A DNA stretch of 44,348 bases from Saccharofermentans sp. GTDB taxonomy: Bacteria; Bacillota; Clostridia; Saccharofermentanales; Saccharofermentanaceae. The position numbers and the translations under genes are program-made. Each line of letters begins with the position of its first letter. Position 1 is the stretch's first letter. This document shows positions 18,110-27,548 of this stretch, piece by piece. Where the stretch lies: the NCBI GenBank assembly GCA_024403655.1, contig JAKSRK010000010.1:1-44348 (forward strand), in the 5' to 3' direction. Below the pieces are notes generated by a model. It was not told the origin of the DNA. It saw only the letters and a program-made list of their open reading frames with translations, and did no database searches.

Positions 18110-19022
18110 ATCTGTTTCTGTATGCTTCAAGTACGCTTACAAGCGTATCGTTAATATCATATTCAGGTTCAAAACCCGTATCACGGCTGAGCTTACTGAT
18201 ATCAGCCCTGTAATGTGTCAGCTGATTGTCATCAAGACGAACAGGAAGTTTAGTCTTGTCAGAAGCTGCTGCGCTTTGTTCTACAAGAGTTCCAATCATA
18301 TCCCTGATGTAAAAGCTCTTACCGGAACCGACGTTATATACTTCGCCGGGCTGCCCCTTCTCACCTAAGAGTCTGTACGCTCTGACTACATCTCTTACAT
18401 CGGAAAAATCTCTCCATGAATCGAGATTACCATACTCAAAAGTATCGAGTTCACCCTTCTCAAGAAGTGCGATTCTCTTACAATAATCCGTAACTACGAA
18501 TCCTTCCTTCTGAGTAGGACCTATATGGTTAAAAGATCTCGTGAATACAGCCTTAAGACCCTTCTTTGCAATCAAAAGCTTAAGGATGGCTTCCTGAGTA
18601 TTCTTGGATATTGCATATGGTGAATTGTCAACCAAAGGACAGGATTCATCGATATCTGCTCCGGATGCAGCTGCCATATCGTACTGATTGGCAGAGCCTA
18701 TATAAAGGATCTTTGTATCGGGACAATATTCCAAAACTGCCTCTGCTATATTGACTGACAGGTCAACATTCAGATGCATTGTAAGATTAATATCTTTCCA
18801 GGAAATAAGAGGAGATGCCTGTCCCGCAAGATTAAAAACGATGTCGGGTCTGATCTTGGATATAAGATCAAAAGCTTCCTTCTTATTAAGCATATCGGCC
18901 TTAATGACATCGTCTCCGTTCGAGACGATGTCAGTGCCGATAACTTCATAACCGTTATTTTTAAGTTCCTCGGTAAGGGCTGAGCCGGCAAAGCCCATAG
19001 CCCCTATAACAAGTGCCTTCAT
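18102..19022 (-). CDS. rmd: GDP-4-keto-6-deoxy-D-mannose reductase, Rmd type
   Basis: 306 residues, short-chain dehydrogenase (extended) fold with GAMGFAGSALT for NAD(P) binding and Y-A-I-S-K for catalysis. RSFNHIGPTQKEGFV and NLDSWRDFSDVRDVV are close to the corresponding blocks of Rmd, which reduces the Gmd product to GDP-D-rhamnose. It follows gmd with a three-base gap. GDP-6-deoxy-D-talose synthesis is the main alternative. No GDP-fucose synthase gene lies in the window. Confidence 0.8.
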   Translation of the reverse strand: MKALVIGAMGFAGSALTEELKNNGYEVIGTDIVSNGDDVIKADMLNKKEAFDLISKIRPDIVFNLAGQASPLISWKDINLTMHLNVDLSVNIAEAVLEYCPDTKILYIGSANQYDMAAASGADIDESCPLVDNSPYAISKNTQEAILKLLIAKKGLKAVFTRSFNHIGPTQKEGFVVTDYCKRIALLEKGELDTFEYGNLDSWRDFSDVRDVVRAYRLLGEKGQPGEVYNVGSGKSFYIRDMIGTLVEQSAAASDKTKLPVRLDDNQLTHYRADISKLSRDTGFEPEYDINDTLVSVLEAYRNRYV

Positions 19023-19025
19023 ATA

Positions 19026-20048
19026 TTAAAGTCCGTTCTCTGCTTTTACGATCTTAAGGTCGTTCTCTACCATTCTCTTTACAAGTGATGAGAAGTCAAT
19101 ATCTCTCTTCCATCCAAGGCTCTTCTCAGCCTTTGCAGGATCTCCAAGGAGAAGCTCTACTTCAGCAGGTCTGAAGAACTCAGGGTTAACGGAAACAAGA
19201 ACCTTACCGGTCTTGACGTCGATACCCTTCTCGTCAACACCTTCGCCTTCCCACTTAAGCTCGATTCCAACGTGCTTAAATGCTGTATCGGCAAATTCTC
19301 TTACTGATCTTGTCTCATTTGTAGCAATTACGTAGTCGTCAGGTGCATCAGCCTGAAGCATAAGCCACATAGCCTTAACATAGTCCTGAGAATGACCCCA
19401 GTCTCTCTTTGCATCAAGATTACCGAGTTCAAGGTGATCCTGTAAGCCGAGGGAAATCATAACAGCTGCGTGAGTAATCTTTCTTGTAACGAACTCAAGT
19501 CCTCTTCTCTCGGACTCGTGGTTAAAGAGGATACCTGAGCATGCGAACATGTCATAGCTCTCTCTGTAATTCTTTGTTATCCAGTGACCGTAAAGCTTTG
19601 CAACTCCGTAAGGTGATCTGGGATAAAAAGGTGTCTCCTCGTTCTGAGGAACAGCCTGAACCTTACCGAACATCTCGGAAGTAGAAGCCTGATAGAATCT
19701 TGCTTCCGGCTTTACAATTCTGATAGCCTCAAGCATGTTAGTTACACCAAGAGCATCGATATCTGCTGTGCCGAGAGGTGTATCCCAGCTTGTCTTAACA
19801 AATGACTGAGCAGCAAGGTTATAAACCTCGTCAGCCTGAGAAATCTTCATGGCAGTAACAAGAGAAACGGCATCTGTCATATCAGCATAGATAAGGTGAA
19901 CCTTATCCTTCAAGTGCTCGATATTACCGTAATCAACGGTAGCCTTTCTTCTCCAGATTCCGTATACTTCATAACCCTTCTCAAGGAGAAGTTCTGCAAG
20001 GTAAGACCCGTCCTGTCCTGTGATTCCGGTAATAAGTGCCTTTTTCAT
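19026..20048 (-). CDS. gmd: GDP-mannose 4,6-dehydratase
   Basis: 340 residues, the expected length. It converts GDP-D-mannose to GDP-4-keto-6-deoxy-D-mannose. Visible: ALITGITGQDGSYLAELLL (NADP-binding), YNLAAQSFVKTSW, STSEMFGKVQ, the active-site Y-x3-K in PYGVAKLYGH, and FNHESERRG. AGGAGG precedes the ATG. It uses the ManC product and feeds Rmd in the next gene. Confidence 0.96.
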   Translation of the reverse strand: MKKALITGITGQDGSYLAELLLEKGYEVYGIWRRKATVDYGNIEHLKDKVHLIYADMTDAVSLVTAMKISQADEVYNLAAQSFVKTSWDTPLGTADIDALGVTNMLEAIRIVKPEARFYQASTSEMFGKVQAVPQNEETPFYPRSPYGVAKLYGHWITKNYRESYDMFACSGILFNHESERRGLEFVTRKITHAAVMISLGLQDHLELGNLDAKRDWGHSQDYVKAMWLMLQADAPDDYVIATNETRSVREFADTAFKHVGIELKWEGEGVDEKGIDVKTGKVLVSVNPEFFRPAEVELLLGDPAKAEKSLGWKRDIDFSSLVKRMVENDLKIVKAENGL

Positions 20049-20084
20049 ATAAGTGCCTCCTGAAAATTAAACAAAAAGATTATA

Positions 20085-21251
20085 TCACAAGGTCTCTCTA
20101 CTAACAAAAGAGAAGGCCTGTTTGTATGTATTTGCAGCATCCTGCCACGAATAAGAAGACGCACGGGCTATAAGTTGTTCGCGTATAGCCTCATCCGGCT
20201 CTGACGAACACACTTTAATAAATGCTTCGGCAAAAGCATCTGCATCCATGGCGTCAACCTTAAGTGCCAGGTCTCCCGTAACTTCCGGAAGACTTGATGT
20301 ATTTGAAATAATAGGATATGTTCCACACGCCATAGCTTCTGTAACCGGCATTCCGAATCCCTCGTAAATACTTGGATAGACAAAAGCCTGAGCGCAACGG
20401 TAGAGATCTCTTTTCTCTTCCTGAGTAATATATCCTGTCTGGACTATTCTGTCCTTTACAGGGCTATCATTTATAGCAGCGAGTGTCTCCTCACTATGCC
20501 AGCCTACTCCTCCGGCAAGCACGAGTTTGACGTCAGGCAAATCAGCCGAAGCTTTCTCAAAAGCCTTTACAATAGTCTTTATATTCTTGCGAGGCTCAAG
20601 TGTACCGACATACAAAAGATACTTATCGGCAGAGTATTTCTCGCTGATTCTCTTCCTGGCACCAAGTTCTTCTTCCTCGCTTGTAAACGGTTGGTAGTAA
20701 CTCGTGTCCGTACCACAGGGAGCAACAAAAATTCTCTCATCGGGAATTCCCAGAAGCTCCTTAATCTCACTCTTTGAGAACTCGGATATCGTCACTATTG
20801 CATCTGCCTTCAGAGCTGACGGCTTCAGATGCTTTTGCAGAAGACGCCTGTTCCTGTCATCCATAGTCTCGGGATATCTCATGCATACCATATCGTATAT
20901 GGTTATTACGCTCTTACCCTTAAGGCCCTGAGGAACAAGATAATTAAAAAATACTGTCATGTCGGCCGAAGAAGATGTTAGCTTCTCGTAAGGACAGATT
21001 CTGCCGCCCTTGCCGAGTCTAATATATGCACCCAAAGGCATATTCTTTACGACATGAAGTCTGTTCTTATCGTAAGGTAACCCCAGATTATTCTCAACAT
21101 TTACGTGAGCTTCGTTCCTGCCCAGGAAATCAAAAACATGCATTTCAAAATCGCTTGAAGAAGACACGAGTTCTCTAAGCGTACTGGCGGCATAAAAGCC
21201 TATTCCGGTCAAATTCTTCTGTGCAAGCGGTTGCACATTAAATGCGATCAT
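20085..21251 (-). CDS. GT4 family glycosyltransferase (WbaZ/mannosyltransferase-like)
   Basis: 388 residues, GT-B fold. The N-terminus has LTGIGFYAASTL; the donor half has LYVGTLEPRKNIKTIVKAF and YEGFGMPVTEAMACGTYPII with the E-x7-E motif. It resembles the GT4 at 9914-11062 in both blocks, so they may be related mannosyl- or rhamnosyltransferases. The ATG overlaps the stop of the methyltransferase-like gene by four bases, and gmd follows after a 36-base gap. Confidence 0.87.
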   Translation of the reverse strand: MIAFNVQPLAQKNLTGIGFYAASTLRELVSSSSDFEMHVFDFLGRNEAHVNVENNLGLPYDKNRLHVVKNMPLGAYIRLGKGGRICPYEKLTSSSADMTVFFNYLVPQGLKGKSVITIYDMVCMRYPETMDDRNRRLLQKHLKPSALKADAIVTISEFSKSEIKELLGIPDERIFVAPCGTDTSYYQPFTSEEEELGARKRISEKYSADKYLLYVGTLEPRKNIKTIVKAFEKASADLPDVKLVLAGGVGWHSEETLAAINDSPVKDRIVQTGYITQEEKRDLYRCAQAFVYPSIYEGFGMPVTEAMACGTYPIISNTSSLPEVTGDLALKVDAMDADAFAEAFIKVCSSEPDEAIREQLIARASSYSWQDAANTYKQAFSFVSRETL

Positions 21252-21823
21252 TTGTGTTTGTTCCCTTTTTTGGCATAAGACTCAGATTTCTTAATGCTTA
21301 AGAATATGAAGTAGCCGTCTTCTTCGAAGATTCTTACCCCTCCGAAGACTGAAATCATCTTATTCTTGTACCAGTCTTTACGCTTGGTAACTAATAGCAT
21401 TCTTCCACCTGTTTTAAGCCTGTTAAAGCCCTTCTCGATAAAAGCCTTGGCGACTTTGAAATCGGTATGGTAAGGCGGATTAGACAGGATGACAGTATAT
21501 CCTTTATCTGTCACGGCTTCAAGTCCGTCTCCGCACACGGCAGAAGCGCCGGCAAAACCGTTGGCAGCCATATTATCTGCTGCGCATCTAACGGCATTTG
21601 AATCGATGTCAGTCATGGTTATATTAGCCGGCTCCACTCCGAAGCAGCATGCTGCAAGACTGACAATTCCGGTCCCGCAGCCTAAGTCCAAAAGCTTATC
21701 TTCGGGCGTAAAATCAGCATGCCTTAACATAGCAACAGTCCCTCTGTCTGCTCCTTGCGGAGAAAACAGAGAGACATCTGTTGATACTTTTATCTTTTTG
21801 CCGTTAAATTCGGCTTCGTACAT
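21248..21823 (-). CDS. Class I SAM methyltransferase, RsmC/MTS-like
   Basis: 191 residues from the ATG at 21823, which shares one base with the stop of the mutase gene (TGATG); a TTG one codon earlier is less likely. It has the SAM-binding motif LLDLGCGTGIVSLA and the N6/N2-type catalytic motif SNPPYH, as in the methyltransferase-small (MTS) domain of RsmC and related base methylases. Such NPPY enzymes usually modify amino groups on nucleic acids or proteins, not sugars, so its place in a polysaccharide operon is odd. It could still be an RNA methylase merely co-transcribed with the cluster. Confidence 0.75.
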   Translation of the reverse strand: MYEAEFNGKKIKVSTDVSLFSPQGADRGTVAMLRHADFTPEDKLLDLGCGTGIVSLAACCFGVEPANITMTDIDSNAVRCAADNMAANGFAGASAVCGDGLEAVTDKGYTVILSNPPYHTDFKVAKAFIEKGFNRLKTGGRMLLVTKRKDWYKNKMISVFGGVRIFEEDGYFIFLSIKKSESYAKKGNKHK

Positions 21824-23607
21824 CAAAGACGACCCTTTACGAATGCGGACATCTCATCCTTTACCTTGGAGAGAGTATTCTGAGCGCCTTCCTCAGTATC
21901 ACCGTATACGCCGAAATATATCTTAAGCTTAGGCTCAGTACCTGAAGGTCTTGCACATGCCCAGTCAAGGCCCTTGTCACCACCAAGCTCGTAAAGAAGA
22001 ACGTTGGACTTGGGAAGATCAAGTACGGATGTCTTGATACCATCCTCTGTGAACTCGTAGCGTACAGACTTCTGGTAGTCTCTTACAGCCTTTACTGCAG
22101 GTCCGCCGATAAGAGTCTTTGCATCCTCAATGGAGCTTGCCTTCTCAACATCTTCTCTTAAGGAAACCATGCACTCGCCGATCTTGGAAATACCTTCCTT
22201 GCCCTCAAGAGTAAAGCTTACAGCCTGCTCAAAACCATAACCGTGCTTCTTATAGATTCTCTCAAGACGGTCAAAAAGTGTCTCACCTCTGTCGAAAGAC
22301 TGAGCTGCCATACCGCAAACGAGCATTGCTGCTACTACGGCATCCTTATCTCTTACATCAGTACCGGAAAGGTAACCATAGCTCTCCTCAAAACCGAACT
22401 GGAAGTGCTTGTCACCGAACTCATCGTCGAATTTGATTCTCTCACCGATGTACTTGAAGCCTGTCAAAGTCTCCTGAAGCTCTACGCCGTATTCCTTACA
22501 AACACCTGCACAAAGCTTTGTTGATACGATAGTAGTACAAGCGAAAGAGTTCTCTTCGAGTGTTCCCAGTCTCTTCTTGGAATCAAGAATATAGTCAAGA
22601 AGCATAAGTCCTACCTGATTACCGGTAAAGCACTTATATGTAACTTCTCCGTTCTCTTCGCATCTTGCAGCGATACCGAGTCTGTCTGAGTCGGGATCTG
22701 TACCGAATACCAAAGAAGCATTGACCTTCTTTGCAAGTTCGATACCAAGAGTAAGAGCAGCGGGATCTTCGGGGTTGGGGCTCTTAACAGTAGGGAAAGC
22801 TCCATCGGGTACTTCCTGCTCGGGAACGATATATACGTTATTAAAGCCTGCTCTCTTAAGGATACGTCTTACGGGCTTGTTACCTGAGCCGTGAAGAGGA
22901 GTGTAAACAATGCTCATGTCAGCCTGACGAGCAATGGCATCCTTATCGATAATAAGTTCTGTAAGCATCTCTGTATAAGCGATATCAACCTCAGGGCCGA
23001 ATCTCTTAATAAGACCTGCGGAAACAGCCTCGTCAAAATCAGCAATCTTAACGTTTCTTACATCAGAGAACTCACTCATATTAGCAAGAATCTCGGAAGC
23101 TGCTTCATTTGTAACCTGACCGCCGTCTTCGCCATAAACCTTATATCCGTTATACTTCGGAGGATTGTGTGAAGCAGTAATCATTACACCACAATATGCG
23201 TTAAAGTATCTTACTGAGTAGCTGCACATGGGAACAGGACGAAGCTCATCGGAAAGATAAGACTTAATGTTATATGCAGCGAAAGTAGCTGCTGCCACCT
23301 GTGCAAACTCCGGAGAGTAATGTCTGGAGTCAAAAGAGATTGCAACACCTCTCTGCATTGCCTCTTCGCCCTTGCTGACGATATACTTGGCAAGTCCTGC
23401 AGAAGCCTTTGCTACAGTGTACTTGTTGAGTCTGTTGGTACCTGCACCAAGGACACCTCTTAATCCGCCTGTACCAAATTCAAGATCCTTATAGAATCTG
23501 TCCTCAATCTCCTTCTCATCAGAAGCTATTGCCTTGAGTTCTTCTCTTGTAGCTTCATCAAAGAATGAGTCTGTGCTCCAGGTCGTGTAAAGTTCTTTGT
23601 AATCCAT
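21823..23607 (-). CDS. Phosphohexomutase (phosphoglucomutase/phosphomannomutase family)
   Basis: 594 residues, matching the long PgcA/PGM2-type mutases. It interconverts hexose-6- and hexose-1-phosphates; here mannose-1-phosphate for ManC or glucose-1-phosphate are likely products. Visible: FGTGGLRGVLGAGTNRLN, the phosphoserine loop TASHNPPKYNGYKVY, metal-binding DPDSDRLGI, sugar-binding FGFEESYGYLSG, and the phosphate-binding RPSGTEPKLKIYF. GAGGAGG precedes the ATG. As first gene of the operon it links central metabolism to GDP-mannose supply. Confidence 0.9.
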   Translation of the reverse strand: MDYKELYTTWSTDSFFDEATREELKAIASDEKEIEDRFYKDLEFGTGGLRGVLGAGTNRLNKYTVAKASAGLAKYIVSKGEEAMQRGVAISFDSRHYSPEFAQVAAATFAAYNIKSYLSDELRPVPMCSYSVRYFNAYCGVMITASHNPPKYNGYKVYGEDGGQVTNEAASEILANMSEFSDVRNVKIADFDEAVSAGLIKRFGPEVDIAYTEMLTELIIDKDAIARQADMSIVYTPLHGSGNKPVRRILKRAGFNNVYIVPEQEVPDGAFPTVKSPNPEDPAALTLGIELAKKVNASLVFGTDPDSDRLGIAARCEENGEVTYKCFTGNQVGLMLLDYILDSKKRLGTLEENSFACTTIVSTKLCAGVCKEYGVELQETLTGFKYIGERIKFDDEFGDKHFQFGFEESYGYLSGTDVRDKDAVVAAMLVCGMAAQSFDRGETLFDRLERIYKKHGYGFEQAVSFTLEGKEGISKIGECMVSLREDVEKASSIEDAKTLIGGPAVKAVRDYQKSVRYEFTEDGIKTSVLDLPKSNVLLYELGGDKGLDWACARPSGTEPKLKIYFGVYGDTEEGAQNTLSKVKDEMSAFVKGRL

Positions 23608-23652
23608 ACTTACCTCCTCAATGTCAGTTATCCTAAGCTGACTATATCATAT

Positions 23653-26505
23653 TTATGCTTTCTTGCCATGCGTTTTTACAGGCATTTTCTTTCTCATGTC
23701 AAACAGACAAAGCAAAAGGATACCGGCTGCTCCGACAGCTGAGATCATTGCTCCTGTCTTAATCCCCGGAGGAGAAAAATCAAGAACAATCTCATGCTGG
23801 CCCTGTCCCGGATTAATTCCGATTAGAGCATCCTGATATACGATTATCTGCGCAGGCTGTCCGTCAATAGTAAGAGTCCAGCCCTTCTCGTAAGGAATGG
23901 TTGTAAGAATCATGCTGTCATCCATAAGATTAGTGCTCAGTTCCACGTGGCCGTTCACAACACTTGTTACAGAAACGGAATCTGTATTGATATTTCCAAA
24001 TCCGTCCCTAAACGCATTCATATCAAAATAAGCAAAATTAACATCGATATAACTGAAGCAATCGGAGTCAGATACAATCGATACATTAACAGTGTCACCG
24101 ACTTCGTAGCTTCCGAGCCTTACTACACCCGAATAGAAGGAGTTAGCACCCCACTGAGTATAGAATTCTCCGTTAACGTAAATGCTACAATCTGAAAGGC
24201 ATCTGGCTGAAGATACGTTAAGGTAAAGTTCGTCGGCAGACTCTATATCAAGTTCATAATTAATGATTATCGGGAGCTCACTGTTCATTCGGTAAAGCTT
24301 GATAAGGTCTTCTCTGTAAGCTGCTTCCGTCTCAATACCGAGTGCATCACTGTCAAAGCCTTTCTGGCTGTCTGAAATCTCTTCCGTCTCAGTTTCCTCG
24401 TCATTTGCAGAATTCATATACAAAGATACGTCGATGTTCTCGCAGTTGATAAACTCAGGCTCAGGAATTTCTGCGGGAATAAAGAAATCATCTTCAAATG
24501 CTCCGGGGAACATAGAATTAAACCAACTGTTACGGAACATAAGATAATCCTTCTCATACTCGGCCGTCTCTAGAGAATAAAAATCAAAATCAAATGCGCC
24601 GGAATCAACCGGAAAAGCCAGGGGCAATACACAGCTGTTACGATAAAGCGTAAGGTTGTTATCCCAAGAATCAGAAGCAAGCTCATCGGCTACAGAATAG
24701 GGACTTCTTGTCATCGTATAGCCGACAGACATAAAGCCATCCAGATCCGGAGAAGCAAAAGTGTATCCGCTGGTGAAATAATTGTAATTTACCGTATAGC
24801 CAAACTGCTTCAAGAATCTGTGAAGAGACTTATTGGAGTTGGAATTGAATAATGAAACTCCTCTGTAGTTCGCATAATAAGATCCGGTATCGTCAATCTG
24901 ATTAGTCTTAAGGTTCGGACTGATTTGCTCGAGCTCCATTCTAAAGCCCGGGTTATCTGAAGCCTGAGCCGCTAACTCTTCTATAGCTCTTATAGATTCT
25001 GAATACTCTTTTGCATTACAAGAATTTAAAGACAGTGTAGAACGGCCTGCGGACATCATTGGCGCGAAGAATACTACTTCTACCGTAACCAAAATATACG
25101 TGATTACCGGTACAAGCTTAGGCATGTCACGAAGCTGCTCATGCCATTTATCATTTCGAAGAAGAAGAGCAATACCCGTGAATGCCGCTACAAGACAGAG
25201 ATTACAAAGGAAGATTTTCTCACGGCCCTTCATTTCGCCGAAGCTTTGAGCCGCAAATAAAAGCACAAGCAGTATTCCGCCGGTTTTAAGAATCTCATCA
25301 AAAGCTACTTCTTTAATCTTTGTTAAGCTCTTATGCGCCACGATAAGGAAAAGCGGATAGAAAACAAATGCTTCTCTGTGGAAGAACCAGTTGGGTGTGT
25401 CAAAGACCTGCCAGGCAACGTCAAAGAAATTGATGAGGAAAACAAAATATACGGCAGCAAACAAAATGCCGTAAAGCTTCTTTTCTTTCTTGGAAGTAGC
25501 CTTTGAAACGAAGAATAAGGTGCAAAGAAATGTTACGAATACACTTATAAAAATGTAAGGAAGATTCTCTGTAAGGAACTCTTCCGTAGTGCCCAGGAAA
25601 ATCTGATCCAGGATTCCCGTAAAGGTAAAGCCTACATAGTTCTCCGTAGCTTCTTTTGCCGTAGGATCAGCGTTTACTAGCGTATCGATTCCTACCGGAA
25701 GAAGAATGACGCACATGGTAAATGCACAAAGGACGGCAATAAGAATGAATCTTCCTACCTTCCTTCCGGCTTTCTTTTTGTCGGCAAAAGCACCTTCGGA
25801 ATAAAGTCTTACGAGCAGATAGAAGAAGGAATAAATGCCGACCATATAGGCAATGTAGTAATTACTTAAGAACAGAACAAGAAGGGTTGCAATAAGACCG
25901 GCCTTCCTGTCGCTTTCGATAAAAGCTTCGGTAAAGTACAAAAGAAGCGGCAAAAGAGCATAACCGTCAAGCCACATTATGTTGAACATATAAAGCATGA
26001 TAAATGACGAGAATGCATACATTATGCCGAAGAGGACCGACCATGAAGACCCCTTGCTTCTCTTCTCAATAAAAAGACACATGAAAGCCGAGGACAATGC
26101 CATCTTCAAACCTACGATAAATGCTACAAATTCACTTGTCTGCTCGGGCTTAAAAAGCAGGATAAGAAGATTTAACGGACTCGCAAGGTAATAACCGAAC
26201 GTACCCGCCATATTCTTACCCATACCCAAGGTAAAAGAATAAAGCATCTCCTTTAACGAACCGGCGCTAAGAAGCATACTTCTGTACATAAACAGGAACG
26301 GTGCATATTGTGCTTCCAGATCGGAAATCAGTATTGAATAATCACCACAAGGAGAAACTCTGCTCATCAAAAGCAGAAAGGCATAACATACTGCGGCTAA
26401 TAAAAAAGCAAGCAGAGGTTTGATATTAAAACTGCCTTTATTTACATTGTGTTTTACTTTGGGGCTACGCCCTTTGCCGGCGCTTAGTGAGGCAACTTCT
26501 TTCAT
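23653..26505 (-). CDS. YfhO-family membrane glycosyltransferase-like protein
   Basis: 950 residues from the ATG at 26505, preceded by TTGGAG. An upstream in-frame start at 26559 would fall inside the promoter. The N-terminal half has about a dozen membrane segments, with SDLEAQYAPFLFMYRSML and LGMGKNMAGTFGYYLASPLN, typical of the YfhO family. A large extracytoplasmic region follows (about residues 480-910, with an EETETEEIS-type acidic stretch), then a last membrane segment near 920-938. In Bacillus, YfhO acts with a CsbB-type polyprenyl-phosphate transferase to glycosylate lipoteichoic acid outside the membrane. The divergent CsbB-like gene supports that model here. The acceptor is unknown. 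Confidence 0.87.
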   Translation of the reverse strand: MKEVASLSAGKGRSPKVKHNVNKGSFNIKPLLAFLLAAVCYAFLLLMSRVSPCGDYSILISDLEAQYAPFLFMYRSMLLSAGSLKEMLYSFTLGMGKNMAGTFGYYLASPLNLLILLFKPEQTSEFVAFIVGLKMALSSAFMCLFIEKRSKGSSWSVLFGIMYAFSSFIMLYMFNIMWLDGYALLPLLLYFTEAFIESDRKAGLIATLLVLFLSNYYIAYMVGIYSFFYLLVRLYSEGAFADKKKAGRKVGRFILIAVLCAFTMCVILLPVGIDTLVNADPTAKEATENYVGFTFTGILDQIFLGTTEEFLTENLPYIFISVFVTFLCTLFFVSKATSKKEKKLYGILFAAVYFVFLINFFDVAWQVFDTPNWFFHREAFVFYPLFLIVAHKSLTKIKEVAFDEILKTGGILLVLLFAAQSFGEMKGREKIFLCNLCLVAAFTGIALLLRNDKWHEQLRDMPKLVPVITYILVTVEVVFFAPMMSAGRSTLSLNSCNAKEYSESIRAIEELAAQASDNPGFRMELEQISPNLKTNQIDDTGSYYANYRGVSLFNSNSNKSLHRFLKQFGYTVNYNYFTSGYTFASPDLDGFMSVGYTMTRSPYSVADELASDSWDNNLTLYRNSCVLPLAFPVDSGAFDFDFYSLETAEYEKDYLMFRNSWFNSMFPGAFEDDFFIPAEIPEPEFINCENIDVSLYMNSANDEETETEEISDSQKGFDSDALGIETEAAYREDLIKLYRMNSELPIIINYELDIESADELYLNVSSARCLSDCSIYVNGEFYTQWGANSFYSGVVRLGSYEVGDTVNVSIVSDSDCFSYIDVNFAYFDMNAFRDGFGNINTDSVSVTSVVNGHVELSTNLMDDSMILTTIPYEKGWTLTIDGQPAQIIVYQDALIGINPGQGQHEIVLDFSPPGIKTGAMISAVGAAGILLLCLFDMRKKMPVKTHGKKA

Positions 26506-26525
26506 TTGCACGCTCCAATTATGAA

Positions 26526-26576
26526 TTGTATGCCAAGATACTTTTAGATTATAATACAAAGTAAATAATGTTCCAA
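26526..26576. promoter_or_regulatory. Overlapping divergent promoters for yfhO and csbB-like genes
   Basis: The octamer ATTATAAT (26548-26555) contains a TATAAT -10 for each strand. Plus strand: -35 TTGTAT (26526-26531), 18-bp spacer, -10 26550-26555. Minus strand: -35 TTGGAA (26571-26576), 17-bp spacer, -10 26548-26553. RNA polymerase can occupy only one at a time. Confidence 0.6.
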
Positions 26577-26606
26577 CTTAAACGGAACCTGTTCGGAGGC
26601 AGATAA

Positions 26607-27548
26607 ATGCTCATAAGTCTTATTGTTCCTTGCTATAACGAAGAAGAATCTTTACCCATACTCTACGCTGCTTTGTGCGATGTAAGAAGTCAGGTAAGCG
26701 ACAAAGAGTTCGAATTCATTTTCGTTAACGACGGAAGCCGCGATAAGACAAGTTCCGTTATAAAGGACATCGCCTCGAAGGACAAGGATGTCAGATATAT
26801 TATCTTCTCAAGAAACTTCGGCAAGGAAGCAGCAATGTTCGCAGGACTTCAAAAGGCTGCCGGCGATTATATCGCTATCCTCGACGCAGATATGCAGGAC
26901 CCGCCTTCTCTTATCCCTTCGATGATTGAATCTCTCGATAAGGACGAAGCCGACATCATCGCGGCACGAAGAGTTACCCGTAAGGGCGAGCCTCCGATAA
27001 GAAGCTTCTTTGCAAGATCGTTCTATAAGTTAATCAATAAGATGTGTGATGTTGAGATTGCAGACGGCGCCAGAGACTTCAGGCTCATGAAGCGCTGCGT
27101 AGTTGATGCGATAATCGCTCTTGATGAGAGACAGCGTTTCTCAAAAGGTATCTTTGCCTGGGTTGGCTTCAGAACCAAGTGGGTTGAGCATGAGAATGTT
27201 GAGCGTGTTGCCGGCGAGACAAAGTGGAGCTTCTGGAAGCTTTTCAGATATGCGATTGACGGTATTGTTGCCTTCACGACCGCTCCCTTAAGATTCGCCA
27301 CATACTGCGGTTTTGGATTTGCTTCGGCCGCCTTCATATACATGGTTTACTACTTTATAAGGGCCGTCATCCTTCGTATCTACGATCAGGTTCCCGGTTA
27401 CCCTTCACTTCTTTGTATCCTGCTTTTTATCGGTGGTCTGATTCTTATGGCTCTCGGACTTCTCGGTGAATATATCGGAAGAATCTTCATCGAAGTAAAG
27501 AGAAGACCTCAGTACATCGTCGCCGAAGAAGAAAAAAGAGAAAACTGA
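26607..27548 (+). CDS. CsbB/GtrB-like polyprenyl-phosphate glycosyltransferase
   Basis: 313 residues. A GT2 domain (1-225) begins LISLIVPCYNEEESLPILY and has FVNDGSRDKT, SRNFGKEAAM and DADMQDPP, the DxD site. Two C-terminal membrane segments (about 230-255 and 270-295) match GtrB/CsbB enzymes, which load a sugar from a nucleotide donor onto undecaprenyl phosphate. The lipid-linked sugar is then flipped and used by a GT-C type partner; the divergent YfhO is the probable one. CGGAGG precedes the ATG. Its stop abuts the stop of the convergent gene. Confidence 0.92.
   Translation: MLISLIVPCYNEEESLPILYAALCDVRSQVSDKEFEFIFVNDGSRDKTSSVIKDIASKDKDVRYIIFSRNFGKEAAMFAGLQKAAGDYIAILDADMQDPPSLIPSMIESLDKDEADIIAARRVTRKGEPPIRSFFARSFYKLINKMCDVEIADGARDFRLMKRCVVDAIIALDERQRFSKGIFAWVGFRTKWVEHENVERVAGETKWSFWKLFRYAIDGIVAFTTAPLRFATYCGFGFASAAFIYMVYYFIRAVILRIYDQVPGYPSLLCILLFIGGLILMALGLLGEYIGRIFIEVKRRPQYIVAEEEKREN

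Noticed and set aside
26506..26559. Start of YfhO at 26559
   Set aside because: This would place the first codons within the divergent -10 elements; the ATG at 26505 has a good ribosome-binding site.
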